Source: Prostheceraeus crozeri | Lineage: Eukaryota; Platyhelminthes; Polycladida; Euryleptidae | Reading direction: 5' to 3' | DNA: 64,000 bases | Assembly (NCBI GenBank): GCA_907163375.1 | Contig: CAJQUW010006364.1 | Span: 1 to 64,000 of the forward strand | Shown: in pieces, positions 1-11,155 of the stretch | Position numbering within the stretch: position 1 is the stretch's first letter | Layout: every line of letters starts with the position of its first letter | Notes under the pieces: model-generated | The model's input: only the letters and a program-made list of their open reading frames with translations | What the model was told of the DNA's origin: nothing | Databases searched by the model: none | Made by a program: the position numbers and the translations under genes

Positions 1-3000
1 GGTAAACATGGTAAAGATGGTAAAGATGGTAAACAGGGGCCTAAAGGAGATAGAGGTGAACAGGGGCCTAAAGGAGATAGAGGTGAACAAGGGCCTAAAG
101 GAGATAGAGGTGAACAAGGGCCTCCAGGACCTGTTGGTGCACAAGGCCCTCCCGGACCTGTTGGTGCACAAGGCCCTCCCGGACCTATTGGCCCTTCCGG
201 TCCACCCGGAGCCCCAGGTGTACAAGGTGATCAAGGTGATCAAGGACCTAAAGGTGACAAAGGTGATCAAGGTGACCAAGGTGACAAAGGTGATCAAGGT
301 GACCAAGGACCTAAAGGTGACAAAGGTGATCAAGGACCTAAAGGTGACAAAGGTGATCAAGGGGTAGTGGGTGAACGTGGTCCAACTGGACCTCGAGGTT
401 ACCGTGGACCGCATGGCTATAAAGGAGAAAAGGGGGATCGTGGCCCCTCTGGCTTTCCCGGTCGTATAGGCCCACCTGGGGCACCGGGAAAACGTGGACC
501 ACGTGGTGAACGTGGACCAGCGGGTAAACGCATGAAATTAGTCATACACACCACACGCTTAGATCCCTCTCTTTCAATGTACCCCATTGGGATATTGGAT
601 GCTTTATATGAAACCATTGGATGGAAGTCAATCTACCCAAAGTTTGATCGTATTCATTACATGGAATATCCACTCATCAAAGAGATTCCCAACTCGTTTC
701 GAGTATTACAACCGGATAAAGGCACACCTATCATAGGAGGGGCGGAGAATACACCTCCTAAAGCCTTATACCCAGGATTAGTGTTTGAACCTGCCCATTA
801 TCTACTGTATTTGAATAAATTACTCAACCTATTCACCGATCCTTTATTGATTAATGAAACCACATTCAAATCGGAGAAAATAACGTTACGTCTGCGCGCC
901 ACTATGGATAACTGGTTGACACAACTCAAAACGCTCAATAATTCCACTGTTTTCATGACAAATGATCACATTAACAATCGAACAACCACTCCAATCTCTA
1001 CCGGTCCCTACATTACCGATGCAGGTGATGTACGCATGACGAATATTCAATATTTTGGTGCGTTGAAGGAGTTTGCCAATCCAAAGAGTAAAGGCTATGT
1101 CAAACCCAAATATCTCAATGTCACAGCCATCTATTTGATGCATCTTGCATTACGTCTGGAAGGTATTAAATTTTTTAAAGCTTCACCACCCCTATGTTTC
1201 TACAACCTACATCGTGTGAAAGGTATGTTCTATCATAACAAAAAGGAAATTCCCAATGCCTGGCGTGACATCTATCAACAAGAATTCACATACATTTCCC
1301 CCATTCTACACAATTTTGAAAAATCCACAACCACCGATGAACTATTCAGTCCAGATACATTTGAAAAGTGGGTCATCAAAAAGCCTGAGGCGTTAAAAAA
1401 TTTAATGACACAACGCTTCTATACAGACACTAACCCCATCACCGATCTATTTAACGCCATTAAAGCCAATCCTCAACCATGGCATACATTAACAATGAAT
1501 CATATTTATCTCAATCATGCCCTTATCCTTAATGGGCCCATGCAAGTATTGCTTGGAGCGCCATGTAGTTTTATTTATCAACCCACTCCTATTGAGTTAG
1601 ACTTAACACCTGACGTTAATACCTATGGCCCTGCCTTTCTACACAATCCTAAACAACTCACTGGAACACCTGTAAAACATAACAAAACAGCCAATCTATC
1701 ATCACGGGGGAATCCTTTCCTCCATAATGAGACTGCAAAAGCTGAATTGTCAGGAAAAGATACCATATTAACCAACAGTTTGAAAACACTTACCACACCG
1801 AATGCCAATTATGAATACACTAATGCATGGTATGCATCTCTGAAAGAGCAGGATAAATTACGTGATGACAATGTACAAGCATCCAAAAACTTTAAGGGGG
1901 TGGTACCCCCTCGTACATTGTACAATCTGCGACAATATCAAAGTATTTTTCATTTCCGTCTTCTCAAAGATTATCGTGCCTCTGACTATAACATGATTCC
2001 CATACCTCTTTATCGCACACGTGTAGTAAAATTGAAAATCAATGCCGGCTCTATTCGTAGTCAATTCACACAAATCTGTAGTGAATTAACCAAATATGGG
2101 TGTTCTAAAATGACGGAACGGGATGGAGTACTTACCAATGGTGAACTAATGTTTGATCAAGACATTGCAGATGGGGAAAATGCACAAACAAAATTTAAAT
2201 TTCACATCCCTATTACACGTGTTCAAGCGTATTCCGATTTACGTGTTAAAAAGGGTCAATATGAAACCTATCTCAAATGGATGTACCGTCAAGGACGTAT
2301 TCGTCTAAAGAGTAATCATGACACCAGTCTCATATTAGGGCTATACTTTCCTAATTTGGCTGGTGCATTCGACATGGACAATTTCGAGATTGAACAACGT
2401 GTCACATTGGGTGATCCTTATTTAATTCAACGCTTTCAAAAATATGACACGAATCCACAAGCCTTACTTGTGAACACAAATATTAAATCTGACCTATGCA
2501 TTGCTCCGGAAACCGCTACAATCTTTGATTTGTTTGGTTATGAAGGTACTACTTATGATACAGGTGTCAATTCGGTATGGCAACAATTGACCATAGCCAC
2601 TGCTAAAGCACGAGATGACACCAATCACGGCTACCAATTTGCTCGTAAATCCAAACATAATAACGCATTTGAATGTTATGTTCTTCTCAATCAATTTCAT
2701 TCACGAAAACCAGTTGATCTCATCCATCAGGATCAACCCATTGAGTTTCGCTCAGACTTTGATACTTCCCTTATGCATGATATTGTCTCAGCCTATGATG
2801 GTGATGACACCTCTTCCGATGAATCATCTCATGAAGAAGATCCTACCTTGATCCCCTCATCTAGCACCGACCCTATGGCGTTGGATACACCATCGATACC
2901 CCACCCCATTGCTCTGCGTACAGAAGTAGACAGTAAAAAAGTGCTCTATTTCAAACTACAAAATGGCCTCTATGATGTTCCCACTTTATTCTATACCTTA

Positions 3001-3456
3001 AACTCTGTTACTCAACCCCATATCAAATTCATGTATCAAAAAGTTGGTCATTCCACCTTTGCTACGGTTCATTGTGATCGTCACTACTCTATTCAATTTG
3101 ATCCCCTACTATCCGATATTCTTGGTCTAGACCATGACCTCGTCGATCGAACAGTACATGCCCCTTCACCTGTTAATATGCAAGCGTACATTTATAATAT
3201 TCTCTTATACTCCAACATGACAAACCCCATTTATGTGGGGGGTTCAAAAACAAATCTGATGCGTGTCATCCCCTATCGTGACATTGATTATGGTGCTGCT
3301 ATTTATAAGGAATTCAGTCATGTCGATTATATCCCCATGTCTCTCTATAGTGTCAATCAACTACAGTTTCAACTACGTTCAGATGATGGGCGTCTCATTC
3401 CATTACAAGGGGGTCGTACATACATCAAACTTCATTTACGACGGCGACGTGTTTAA
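1..3456 (+). CDS. Collagen-like repeat fused to penton-like virion protein (5' partial)
   Basis: The frame is open from the first base of the window, so the true start lies upstream. About 177 codons (to base 531) are near-perfect Gly-X-Y triplets of the GPKGDRGEQ and GPPGPV type. About 970 non-collagenous residues follow. The last roughly 170 residues carry a pattern I associate with penton or minor-capsid proteins in F54H12.2-type Polinton clusters: a YDVPTL block, an ILGLD block, a YVGG...LMRV block and a basic tail ending [12 protein letters not shown]-rich linker ([13 protein letters not shown]) precedes that domain. The likely role is a vertex or fibre protein on the virion with a triple-helical stalk. 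It stands 39 bp upstream of the basic-protein gene. The collagen and C-terminal calls are direct readings; the vertex role is inference. Confidence 0.75.
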   Translation, partial: GKHGKDGKDGKQGPKGDRGEQGPKGDRGEQGPKGDRGEQGPPGPVGAQGPPGPVGAQGPPGPIGPSGPPGAPGVQGDQGDQGPKGDKGDQGDQGDKGDQGDQGPKGDKGDQGPKGDKGDQGVVGERGPTGPRGYRGPHGYKGEKGDRGPSGFPGRIGPPGAPGKRGPRGERGPAGKRMKLVIHTTRLDPSLSMYPIGILDALYETIGWKSIYPKFDRIHYMEYPLIKEIPNSFRVLQPDKGTPIIGGAENTPPKALYPGLVFEPAHYLLYLNKLLNLFTDPLLINETTFKSEKITLRLRATMDNWLTQLKTLNNSTVFMTNDHINNRTTTPISTGPYITDAGDVRMTNIQYFGALKEFANPKSKGYVKPKYLNVTAIYLMHLALRLEGIKFFKASPPLCFYNLHRVKGMFYHNKKEIPNAWRDIYQQEFTYISPILHNFEKSTTTDELFSPDTFEKWVIKKPEALKNLMTQRFYTDTNPITDLFNAIKANPQPWHTLTMNHIYLNHALILNGPMQVLLGAPCSFIYQPTPIELDLTPDVNTYGPAFLHNPKQLTGTPVKHNKTANLSSRGNPFLHNETAKAELSGKDTILTNSLKTLTTPNANYEYTNAWYASLKEQDKLRDDNVQASKNFKGVVPPRTLYNLRQYQSIFHFRLLKDYRASDYNMIPIPLYRTRVVKLKINAGSIRSQFTQICSELTKYGCSKMTERDGVLTNGELMFDQDIADGENAQTKFKFHIPITRVQAYSDLRVKKGQYETYLKWMYRQGRIRLKSNHDTSLILGLYFPNLAGAFDMDNFEIEQRVTLGDPYLIQRFQKYDTNPQALLVNTNIKSDLCIAPETATIFDLFGYEGTTYDTGVNSVWQQLTIATAKARDDTNHGYQFARKSKHNNAFECYVLLNQFHSRKPVDLIHQDQPIEFRSDFDTSLMHDIVSAYDGDDTSSDESSHEEDPTLIPSSSTDPMALDTPSIPHPIALRTEVDSKKVLYFKLQNGLYDVPTLFYTLNSVTQPHIKFMYQKVGHSTFATVHCDRHYSIQFDPLLSDILGLDHDLVDRTVHAPSPVNMQAYIYNILLYSNMTNPIYVGGSKTNLMRVIPYRDIDYGAAIYKEFSHVDYIPMSLYSVNQLQFQLRSDDGRLIPLQGGRTYIKLHLRRRRV

Positions 3457-3495
3457 GTAACTTGTGCTCTTATTTTATACATTTGTTTTTCCAAC

Positions 3496-4272
3496 ATGGC
3501 TCACCTTTTTACACGTATTCCACCCCGTTCCCATTTCATGTTTGATCGTAGCACAAGAGCAAATGGGATCCAGTTGACTGGGGGACGGGCTTCTCTCGTT
3601 CCCTCCACAAATATTATAGGTGGTGGCGCTATGACAGGTGGGTTTCGCCTTCCTAAACTCCCAAAAATCCCTAGAATTAAACTCCCAAAACTTAAACTTC
3701 CTTCACTAAAAGGTACTAAACGTACGATAAAGAAACCCCCATTAAAGCGACGGGGGCGAGTCACTCAACCTGTTAAACGTGCTACGACAGGACGTATACA
3801 AAAACCGGTCACAAAACCTGTCACAAAAACCGTCGCCAAACCTAGCACATCATCAACCCCATCATCGATCATCAATCGCATCAAACAAAGTGTAACGAAT
3901 CGTATCAAACGTGGTGTCAAACGCACAGTGAAACAAGGCGCAGCAGCTGCTGGAAGTGCAGCGACTAATGCAGTCGCCAGTGCTGTTAAAGCTGCAACGA
4001 CATCTGGCAAAGGTATCATTCAACAAGGGCAACGTGCTATTACAAAAACTATTCCAAACGCCATTCGTAAACGTGCTCAAACAGTCCTCGATAATACAGT
4101 CAATCCCACCCCCACACCCGCCCCCACCTCTAATCCCACCCCTCGACAACGACCACGACTACGGGCTCGCCGCCGCCTTCCCCCTCGTCGGTATAGCACA
4201 TCGGCACGGTATTCTGCTACCCAAAACCTCCCCTATTATCGTCGACTCACTGGTGGACAACGTCTATTTTAA
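3496..4272 (+). CDS. Basic core-like virion protein
   Basis: This 258-residue protein is extremely rich in Lys, Arg, Pro and Thr. Residues 50-80 have iterated KLPKIPRIKLPKLKLP segments. A long KPVTKPVTKTVAKP-type repeat, an Ala-rich helix-like patch (GAAAAGSAATNAVASAV) and a Pro-Thr linker (NPTPTPAPTSNPTPR) follow. The C-terminus is arginine-rich and ends in LTGGQRLF, echoing LTGG near the N-terminus. It lies between the penton-like and capsid genes in one plus-strand block. By composition and position it could be a DNA-condensing core protein or minor capsid protein like adenovirus core proteins; no domain is recognised. The gene looks whole. Confidence 0.7.
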   Translation: MAHLFTRIPPRSHFMFDRSTRANGIQLTGGRASLVPSTNIIGGGAMTGGFRLPKLPKIPRIKLPKLKLPSLKGTKRTIKKPPLKRRGRVTQPVKRATTGRIQKPVTKPVTKTVAKPSTSSTPSSIINRIKQSVTNRIKRGVKRTVKQGAAAAGSAATNAVASAVKAATTSGKGIIQQGQRAITKTIPNAIRKRAQTVLDNTVNPTPTPAPTSNPTPRQRPRLRARRRLPPRRYSTSARYSATQNLPYYRRLTGGQRLF

Positions 4273-4323
4273 GTAATTACACTTACCATCACTAATATTA
4301 CCAGTATACAACTGTATCTTGAA

Positions 4324-5724
4324 ATGTCTACTGACACCGCCACTACGTCAACCCATTCATATGCTAGCCATCTAGATGGTCGCTTTGACGTCTTTGAACG
4401 TGACCCTGTCGATGTGTCGAATCGTAGTCATTTTATGAACCTTGTGGCCCCCATCAATGCGTTAGATGCATGTGATGTCATCCATTTCTCTATCCCACCC
4501 TCCAACGCCTATTGGATGGACGTATCCAACGCCTATTGTACTATTGACATTCAACTTCAAGAATATGATACAGGCACCAGTACGTGGAAATCTGTCCCAC
4601 CCGCTAGTAAAGTTATCCTCATTAATAATACCGCACACAGTATCTTTCGGGATGTGAAAATTACCGTCAATGAACAGGTGGTAGAAGGAGGAAACGGTCT
4701 CTACTTTTTACAGGCGTATCTAATCAATATGTTACAATATGATGCTACAGCTAAAGGAACACACTTGGTCACACAAGGCTTTTATACACCCACTACATCA
4801 GTGACACGTACTGGAAGTGCAGACGCAGCGTATAAGGCTAGCGCTCCTCTCGTAGATGTAACCAAGGAATTTGATGAAGAAGATAATTTAACGAATGAAT
4901 ATGAACTTAAATTATGGCGTGATAGTAAATATAGACGGCAATTCGATTTCCCCATCCACTGTAACCTATTTCAACAACAAAAAGCACTACCACCGGGTAC
5001 AAAATTAGATGTGGAATTTTTTGTCAACCACCCTCAATATATGTTTCGCGATTTTGGACCTGCTGGCACTCAATACCGTATTTGGTTCCATTCTTTTAAA
5101 CTACATATGCCCATGCTTCAACCCTCGGATACCATACAGAAAGCTGTTGCAACACGTCGTATGAAAGAAAATATCGCCTACAAATATAATGGAATCACTG
5201 TACAACGTATCAACTTAAATTCAGGCTGGCAAAAGAAAGATGTCTACAACTTTGCTATCAACATTCAACCGAAATTATTCCTATTCGGATTTCTTAAAAG
5301 TGATTCATGGTTGAAATATGAACAACGTAAACTTATTTTCAAACCCTATGATCTGTCATCTCTCACTCTAAAATCGAATGGGGTCACCCTCACTGGTGGT
5401 AGTATTGACTGTACACATGTACGTCAAGTGTATACTCAATTTAATCGCGCCATGAATCTATACGCTACGAATGCATCCTGTAATGTTGACTTAGACACAT
5501 TCAAAGACTACTTCTATCTTATTCCTTTCGACATCACAAACGACCATCATATTGGACAACAACAGCGTCAACGTGGTGATTTAAATTTCTCACTAGAAAT
5601 TGTATTCAAAAAAACACTAGGTACACCACTCGATCTCATCATATTCTCGCTAGTGGATGAATGTTTCATCATTCGACCGAATACATCCGTCATCCCTAGT
5701 GATTACGTAACACCCAATGTCTAA
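4324..5724 (+). CDS. MCP: Major capsid protein (double jelly-roll type)
   Basis: This 466-residue protein matches the organisation of the F54H12.2-type Polinton capsid. It has an early SNAYWMDVSNAYCTIDIQ strand, then a block around NNTAHSIFRDVKITVNEQ, which corresponds to the conserved 'NxxLHSLFxxVxVxLN' signature, followed by GNGLYFLQAYLINMLQYDA (the family's 'YPYRAYIExLLxYG' position). These proteins build the hexon-like capsomers of Polinton virions and are cut or assembled with the help of the adenain-like protease, whose gene follows after only 8 bp. The length fits the family and the frame looks whole. The start Met is the first in the frame after the upstream stop. Confidence 0.82.
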   Translation: MSTDTATTSTHSYASHLDGRFDVFERDPVDVSNRSHFMNLVAPINALDACDVIHFSIPPSNAYWMDVSNAYCTIDIQLQEYDTGTSTWKSVPPASKVILINNTAHSIFRDVKITVNEQVVEGGNGLYFLQAYLINMLQYDATAKGTHLVTQGFYTPTTSVTRTGSADAAYKASAPLVDVTKEFDEEDNLTNEYELKLWRDSKYRRQFDFPIHCNLFQQQKALPPGTKLDVEFFVNHPQYMFRDFGPAGTQYRIWFHSFKLHMPMLQPSDTIQKAVATRRMKENIAYKYNGITVQRINLNSGWQKKDVYNFAINIQPKLFLFGFLKSDSWLKYEQRKLIFKPYDLSSLTLKSNGVTLTGGSIDCTHVRQVYTQFNRAMNLYATNASCNVDLDTFKDYFYLIPFDITNDHHIGQQQRQRGDLNFSLEIVFKKTLGTPLDLIIFSLVDECFIIRPNTSVIPSDYVTPNV

Positions 5725-5732
5725 CATCTAAC

Positions 5733-6353
5733 ATGGCAGAATGGCTCTCCTCTACTCAATTAACGTCGGTTATGAAATCATTAGATCATGTTCAACGCCA
5801 ACATATGCTACAATGTTGTTGCGAAGACGAACTATTGTGTCTTCTACAATGTAGTTGTCGATCGATGGCCCCTCTATTCCTACAACCCTCACCCATCCCA
5901 TTCAAAGGTGTATTTGCTGCCAATGAAGCTCCCACCAATGAACATGGATCCTATTCATGCATCTTAAACTCAGATCCTCGACACAAAAAGGGTGAACATT
6001 GGTTGGCGTATTATCAAGACAATGAACAACAAATATGTGAATTCTTTGACTCGTATGGTCAACCCCTTCATACCTACCCCAATTTATATAACTGGTTGAA
6101 AAAACGCCCCTATCCACTTCATCATCTCACAACATGCATTCAAGGCCCTAAAGCCTACTGTGGCGCCTACTGTATCTATTACTTAAATCATCGCCCTCAT
6201 GCATCCTCATTAACAGACACATTAACTGACTTTTATAGTGTACCTCAATCTCAGTCACCAACACCCCAACAAAAACGTGAACTCATTCAAAATGATCGTT
6301 TCATTGCACGATACATGAAATCTCTTGTAGTATCCCTTTTAAAAAATAAATAA
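5733..6353 (+). CDS. PRO: Adenovirus-type maturation cysteine protease
   Basis: This 206-residue protein carries the C5/adenain catalytic pattern. A His lies in GEHWLAYY, an acidic residue in the EFFDSYGQP segment and the nucleophile Cys in YCGAYCIYYL, in the usual order and spacing (about residues 88, 108 and 144). Adenain-like proteases cut capsid and core precursors during virion maturation and are a hallmark of Polintons and adenoviruses. The gene follows the capsid gene by 8 bp and ends the plus-strand block. Its stop overlaps AATAAA signals at 6345-6350 and 6352-6357. It looks whole. Confidence 0.85.
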   Translation: MAEWLSSTQLTSVMKSLDHVQRQHMLQCCCEDELLCLLQCSCRSMAPLFLQPSPIPFKGVFAANEAPTNEHGSYSCILNSDPRHKKGEHWLAYYQDNEQQICEFFDSYGQPLHTYPNLYNWLKKRPYPLHHLTTCIQGPKAYCGAYCIYYLNHRPHASSLTDTLTDFYSVPQSQSPTPQQKRELIQNDRFIARYMKSLVVSLLKNK

Positions 6354-6378
6354 TAAAACACTCACATCGTATCGTTTT
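6345..6378 (+). terminator. Convergent gene junction with poly(A) signals
   Basis: Two overlapping AATAAA hexamers lie at 6345-6357, spanning the protease stop codon. Only 25 bp separate this stop from the end of the minus-strand TBP-like gene. The site therefore serves as the 3' end of the plus-strand virion block and marks the convergence of virion and replication/transcription genes. No matching minus-strand hexamer was found. Confidence 0.55.
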
Positions 6379-6966
6379 TCATAATCTATTTACAATAAAC
6401 TGTAACATCTTGTCCGCTTCTTCACGCGAACATACACCGGTAACAATTGCCTTACCATTGGCAAAAAGTGAACAATGATAATGTTTATAACGGACCAGTG
6501 TCCCAGGAAATAATTCATGTTCGTTCATGACACAGGCGGATGATGATAGACGTTGAAATGGAATTGATACTCGATACTGTCGCCAATCACATAATACTGT
6601 ACACGATTTCACTTCCGGTTCACTCAATGTCAATGATAAATTCAATTCTTTGGTTAAGAGCTGTAACAAACTATTATATACACATCTATATACACTCATA
6701 TCATGATAGCCCATTATCTGAATGCACCCACGTGGAAATATTTGCAATGGTATATAATTCCACCATTTTGTATAAATGCGTTTGGGCTTGGCTAAACGAA
6801 AACGTATTGACGTAAAACCACGTGATTGTAACACAGGGACAATCCTTTCCAACGGTAAGTCACTCGAGGCTCTAATCTCCACCATCCGATTACACATACG
6901 GGATGTCATCTGTAGCGTCTTCTTCTGCTGCGATTTCACCACTTGCTGATGCATCTTGCACACCAT
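6379..6966 (-). CDS. TATA-binding-protein-like factor encoded by Polinton 1
   Basis: The 195-residue frame shows both halves of a TBP saddle. The first repeat has KPKR...LQIFPRGCIQIMGYHDM (compare TBP '[22 protein letters not shown]'). The second opens with VKSCTVLCDW and continues with NEHELFPGTLVRYK and LFANGKAIVTGVCSREEAD, closely paralleling TBP's 'YEPELFPGLIYRM...IFVSGKVVLTGAKVRAE'. The expected activity is core promoter binding for element genes. The first Met would overlap the polymerase gene by 77 bp. The internal Met at residue 28 (base 6885), a few bases past the polymerase stop and just before the first TBP-like strand (VEIRAS), is a better start. It is probably co-expressed with the polymerase. 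The match is by eye; the alternative is an unrelated alpha/beta protein, which I think unlikely. Confidence 0.7.
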   Translation of the reverse strand: MVCKMHQQVVKSQQKKTLQMTSRMCNRMVEIRASSDLPLERIVPVLQSRGFTSIRFRLAKPKRIYTKWWNYIPLQIFPRGCIQIMGYHDMSVYRCVYNSLLQLLTKELNLSLTLSEPEVKSCTVLCDWRQYRVSIPFQRLSSSACVMNEHELFPGTLVRYKHYHCSLFANGKAIVTGVCSREEADKMLQFIVNRL

Positions 6967-9900
6967 TTAACATATGTTCAAAAACTTGATGATTTATACT
7001 CACGGCTGCGTTCGGTACATCCTCCACTCCTTCCAATAGAATGTCACAAAGTTGTTTGTTTATAAGTGCATGATGACCATAGGGAATACTTATATTTCCA
7101 CTGATCCAAAATCGTTTGTCATCCCAACCCGTCAATGCCACCTTCTTCCGCCTCGTTGTACGCATCACATGACGTTGGGACTCCAAATTCGTTTGCGTCA
7201 CCACATGACATAATTGATCTTCGTAGACACGTTTATAGAGTAAGTGTGACAAATCCCGTTTCTTATAACCCTTTACTCCTTTCACACGACAATCACGTGC
7301 CCCATTCTCAGTAATATACGAATATAGTTTAGGACTTAAACAAATGAACTCCTTGATCTCCTCACCACGACACTCGTCCTTAAAACATCCCAATCGATTG
7401 GCATTATAACTATCATACAAAGGATGAGTTGTGGGATAATTAGACGTATCAAGAATACCGCGCGCCTCTGGATCCACCGTATTGGGAACGTTGCGAAAGG
7501 ACAATAGAATCTCATCTCGGTCACGGAAACTCATTACCTCCAGAAAAAACGAATCAGTATCACCACCAATAATACGTACCGATAAACAATGTTGATTGAT
7601 ACGCCATTCCATATATAAACGATACATGTGTATCTTGCTAATGTCCAACACCGCTTGCCCAATATAGATGGCACGATCCAATGTCACATGTCGACGACGA
7701 ATATGCACCACCATGGCTGAGGAACCCACACCGAAGAAATTCTGACATAGAGGATGGTGCGTATGTTTCAAAAACAACTTCCTATCACGCACAAAGCGTG
7801 TCTTGCCATATTTACGCACATCCTCCATCGTCTTTCCAAAGAGTGCGTTCACACACAACTTGTGCATATTACGCGCCATCACACTCGTACTCCGTGCTCG
7901 TTCACGTGTATGATAGTCTATATATGGCCGGATGTACGCCTCCTGTTGAAAGGTAATCCCCTTATAAACACGACTCACATGCATCCCATGTTGTACATAA
8001 TACTGAAGGGCGTAGATATGGACAGTGTACTCCTTTTTGCGATGATGAGTCAACAATAATTTCTGGGATGAGCGCTTCTTCACCTCTGTATGGTGTATAC
8101 TTCTCCACAAGTCGTGCATAAATGGAGACATTTCATCAGAATACAATTGTCCTTGCATCGGCGCAAACGGCAACTCCATTGTTCTATCCTGCACTTCATC
8201 CGGATACTCCAAATCCACCGTCAGTACACACCCCTGATAACCATTCACATCATAATTCAGTATCCAGTGGTCATCTATTGTTGCCAGATATTGTGGGGGA
8301 ATCCATACGAAATTTCCTTTCGGTAATTTAGCACTCATGGCGGTACCGTATAAATTGTTAGCATCAATTTAATACAAATGCGTATGAATGTCATAGGTTT
8401 GGGGGCTGGCTATCACATGTTCGGCATGATGTAAATTCACAAATGTCATGCCCCCTCTAATTCCAGACTCAAACGTCTTATACATATCAATGTCCATGAC
8501 GTGGTCCAAACACACATTTGTATGCAAGAGAAAAAATGCATAGGTCAACCCGGGCGTTCCAAAGAAATGCACCGGGTCCAATTGAGACACAGCATACATC
8601 CGAGCTCGAAAATCCTCAAATATGTCCACCAACAGAGTCACATCCACTGTCAAATAATAATTAAGATAGTCTCTGAAAGTGGTACATCCCAATTTATCCC
8701 AGGCCTCCTTCGCCACTGCATAGTCCTCTTCCGTGCACGGTTGTTCCAACAGATCATTATAGAATTTATCAATATCGGGTAGACTTGTCTCATCCAAACG
8801 TGTCCAATCATCAAAATATGTGTACGGAAACACACCCTTTTGAATGGATGAATGATCGATATTCGGATAGCTGACACTTAGTACATCCCTTGAAACAGGT
8901 AAGTCATCTACCGTTTGCCGCAACTTATGCAATGAATTAGGGAGAAATTGAAATGAGTCTCGAAACTGTAATATAATATTATCCTTATAGCAACCGTACA
9001 CTCGAAAACTTGCCGTCACCCCAATCGTCTTATCGCCACTCGTATAACAGGGGTTAATCCACCACAGATCCTCATTCCGATTCGATAGTCCATATAAAAT
9101 AATCTGATGGCTGTCATACCCTTTCCAATTGTGAAAAAACACAGGTATTTGACGACGTACCTGCCGACGACGGAAATTACAGGCATGACACAACACTTGA
9201 ATGAACTTCCCGGTAAGGTGATCGTGATCCCGACATTTCGTATGATCCATCATCTGATGTTCATTCACCTTGTCCATACTGCGCTCCACCACATGTCGCT
9301 TACACAAATTACAATGATGTGTATTCCGATAACGACGCTGATCCGTCAGTGACAAGATCATCGGTTTACGGGAGCGATTGTCAACAATGTGATGGAGACG
9401 GTACACCAACGACTCCATACTGTCGAGGAAATCAGAGATACATGACTCACCCTCATGTTTCACAACACTCTCAGCCGGCATCTTCAACGCAGGATCCCAT
9501 TTGATATACGAGCCTATCACAGCGGGTGTGTGAATCTTGGTAATGGGATGAATGATGCTCTCAATGTCTGCATACACCACACACAATGGATGCGTCATTT
9601 TCCCAAAGTCTTTGAATTTCAATTCTAGCTTGTCAGGTAACTCTTCCAATTGCGTTTTAGCTCCGTGACACATCTTTTGATGTTCGTCTCGTTTCTGCAG
9701 AATTTCCGGTGGGGGTGTTGTGCAATTACTGCACGCAAATATTTCCAAACATAACTCACACGAGATGTACCGGCGATAATTCTTCTTACGCTGATTCACG
9801 TCATAGGCATTGTACATGAATGTCTCAAATTTAATCACTGGAATAAAATGACAATCCGCTTCATTCCTATGACCTTCACCACCATCCTCAATCTTGGTCA

Positions 9901-11155
9901 ACAAAATTAAATGCACTATACGTGTCTCATCATTGCACAACCAGTCATGGTCATACAGAGTCCCCTTAAACACATGCCCATTATGCACATAGATGCGCAC
10001 AGCAATGTTATTCTTTTGCTCGAAACAGCGCAAATCCCTCAATGGAAATAAACCGTCCTTTGTCATTCCACTGAAATCCAATTTATAACGCTCATTTAAC
10101 TTCTCATCTCGTAATTCTGTCAACGTTGTCGCCATCGTTACACCATCCTGGTAAGCCAAACTATACAAGACTGCATCTTGAAAACAATAGTTCAAATCCT
10201 TCACATCTTTATACTCAAAATTCTTGATACACCGTAGTCGTGACAACGCCTTCGGCAGTTTAATCAATCCACCACCAGCTACACGGCCATCACCCAGGTG
10301 ACGGCTCATACGCACCTCCATTTGGATAATCTTCTGTAACACCAAACCCGAACTCATCGCTGTCACCATCTCTATCCATCCACACAGTTCTTGCTTCACC
10401 TCCTCAAACCATGTATCGAAATTTAAAAATTGAACACCTTGGCGATAGATTGGGTTCGAACGGATCTCCACATCCTCTGACTCATCCTCTGTGATAATGC
10501 GTTCAAACAGAAACGTCATTTGAACCACCACCACCACTTCATAATCCTCATTCTCACCCACAATTAAGTCATACAATTGCTGGTACATACTGTCCATAAA
10601 ATTGGTCACATCGCGTGTATCCTCCTCCGGTCGATACGTCACTTCAAGGCCTGCATCGCGGAAATAATACTGACGGTGCTCATTCACTCCTCCATGCTGT
10701 CGCACTTCAACTCTACCCCCACCTCGTTGGGGCTCCTCTTCCTCCTCTTCCTCATTCTCATCCAAACGATGTAATAAGGCAGCCATCTTCACTGGACATA
10801 AATGCTCTCCTTCCTCCTCCTCCAATAACACATCCTCGCCGCATAAACGACACATAAAGAAACAACCATGCTGGAGATATTCATCCCGTGTCATCCTCTC
10901 ATCACACATGGGGCATTCCACACAGTTCTCACGAACGACAATAAATGGACAGTGATGCCTGTCATTGGGATGGACACTATACCATAACGTACAGATCCTA
11001 CAGTATACACGACCCGTCTCTTCCTCGCCATGAGCTATACACTCCTCTTCCGAGGGAAAGTCGCGCTCGCAAAACTCACAACGCATCGTTATGTGAAATA
11101 CCCACATCCCACTCCCATTCTTATACTTACTGCACCACTCGCTCATTGGATCCAC
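6890..11155 (-). pseudogene. PolB: Protein-primed DNA polymerase B coding region of Polinton 1
   Basis: This is the replicative polymerase of the element, listed as one fossil coding region with about one break. Reading in the minus direction, the N-terminal part has several CxxC/H zinc-finger pairs (CEFCERDF, CRICTLWY, CPMCDERM, CRLCGEDV). An acidic stretch follows, then the DLNYCFQDAVLYSL region typical of Polinton polymerases. Next come a 3'-5' exonuclease block beginning VVYADIESI, a CRDHDHLTGKF zinc knuckle and a YLTVDVTLLVDIFE exonuclease motif. The palm side carries KLCVNALFGKTMED (motif B) and IGGDTDSFF (motif C). The family uses a terminal protein to prime from the ends of the linear element. 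It starts about 240 bp from the element's right terminus and ends against the TBP-like gene. Confidence 0.85.

Noticed and set aside
8-367. Separate Lys/Val-rich small protein
   Set aside because: It is a shadow of the Gly-X-Y collagen frame read one base off.
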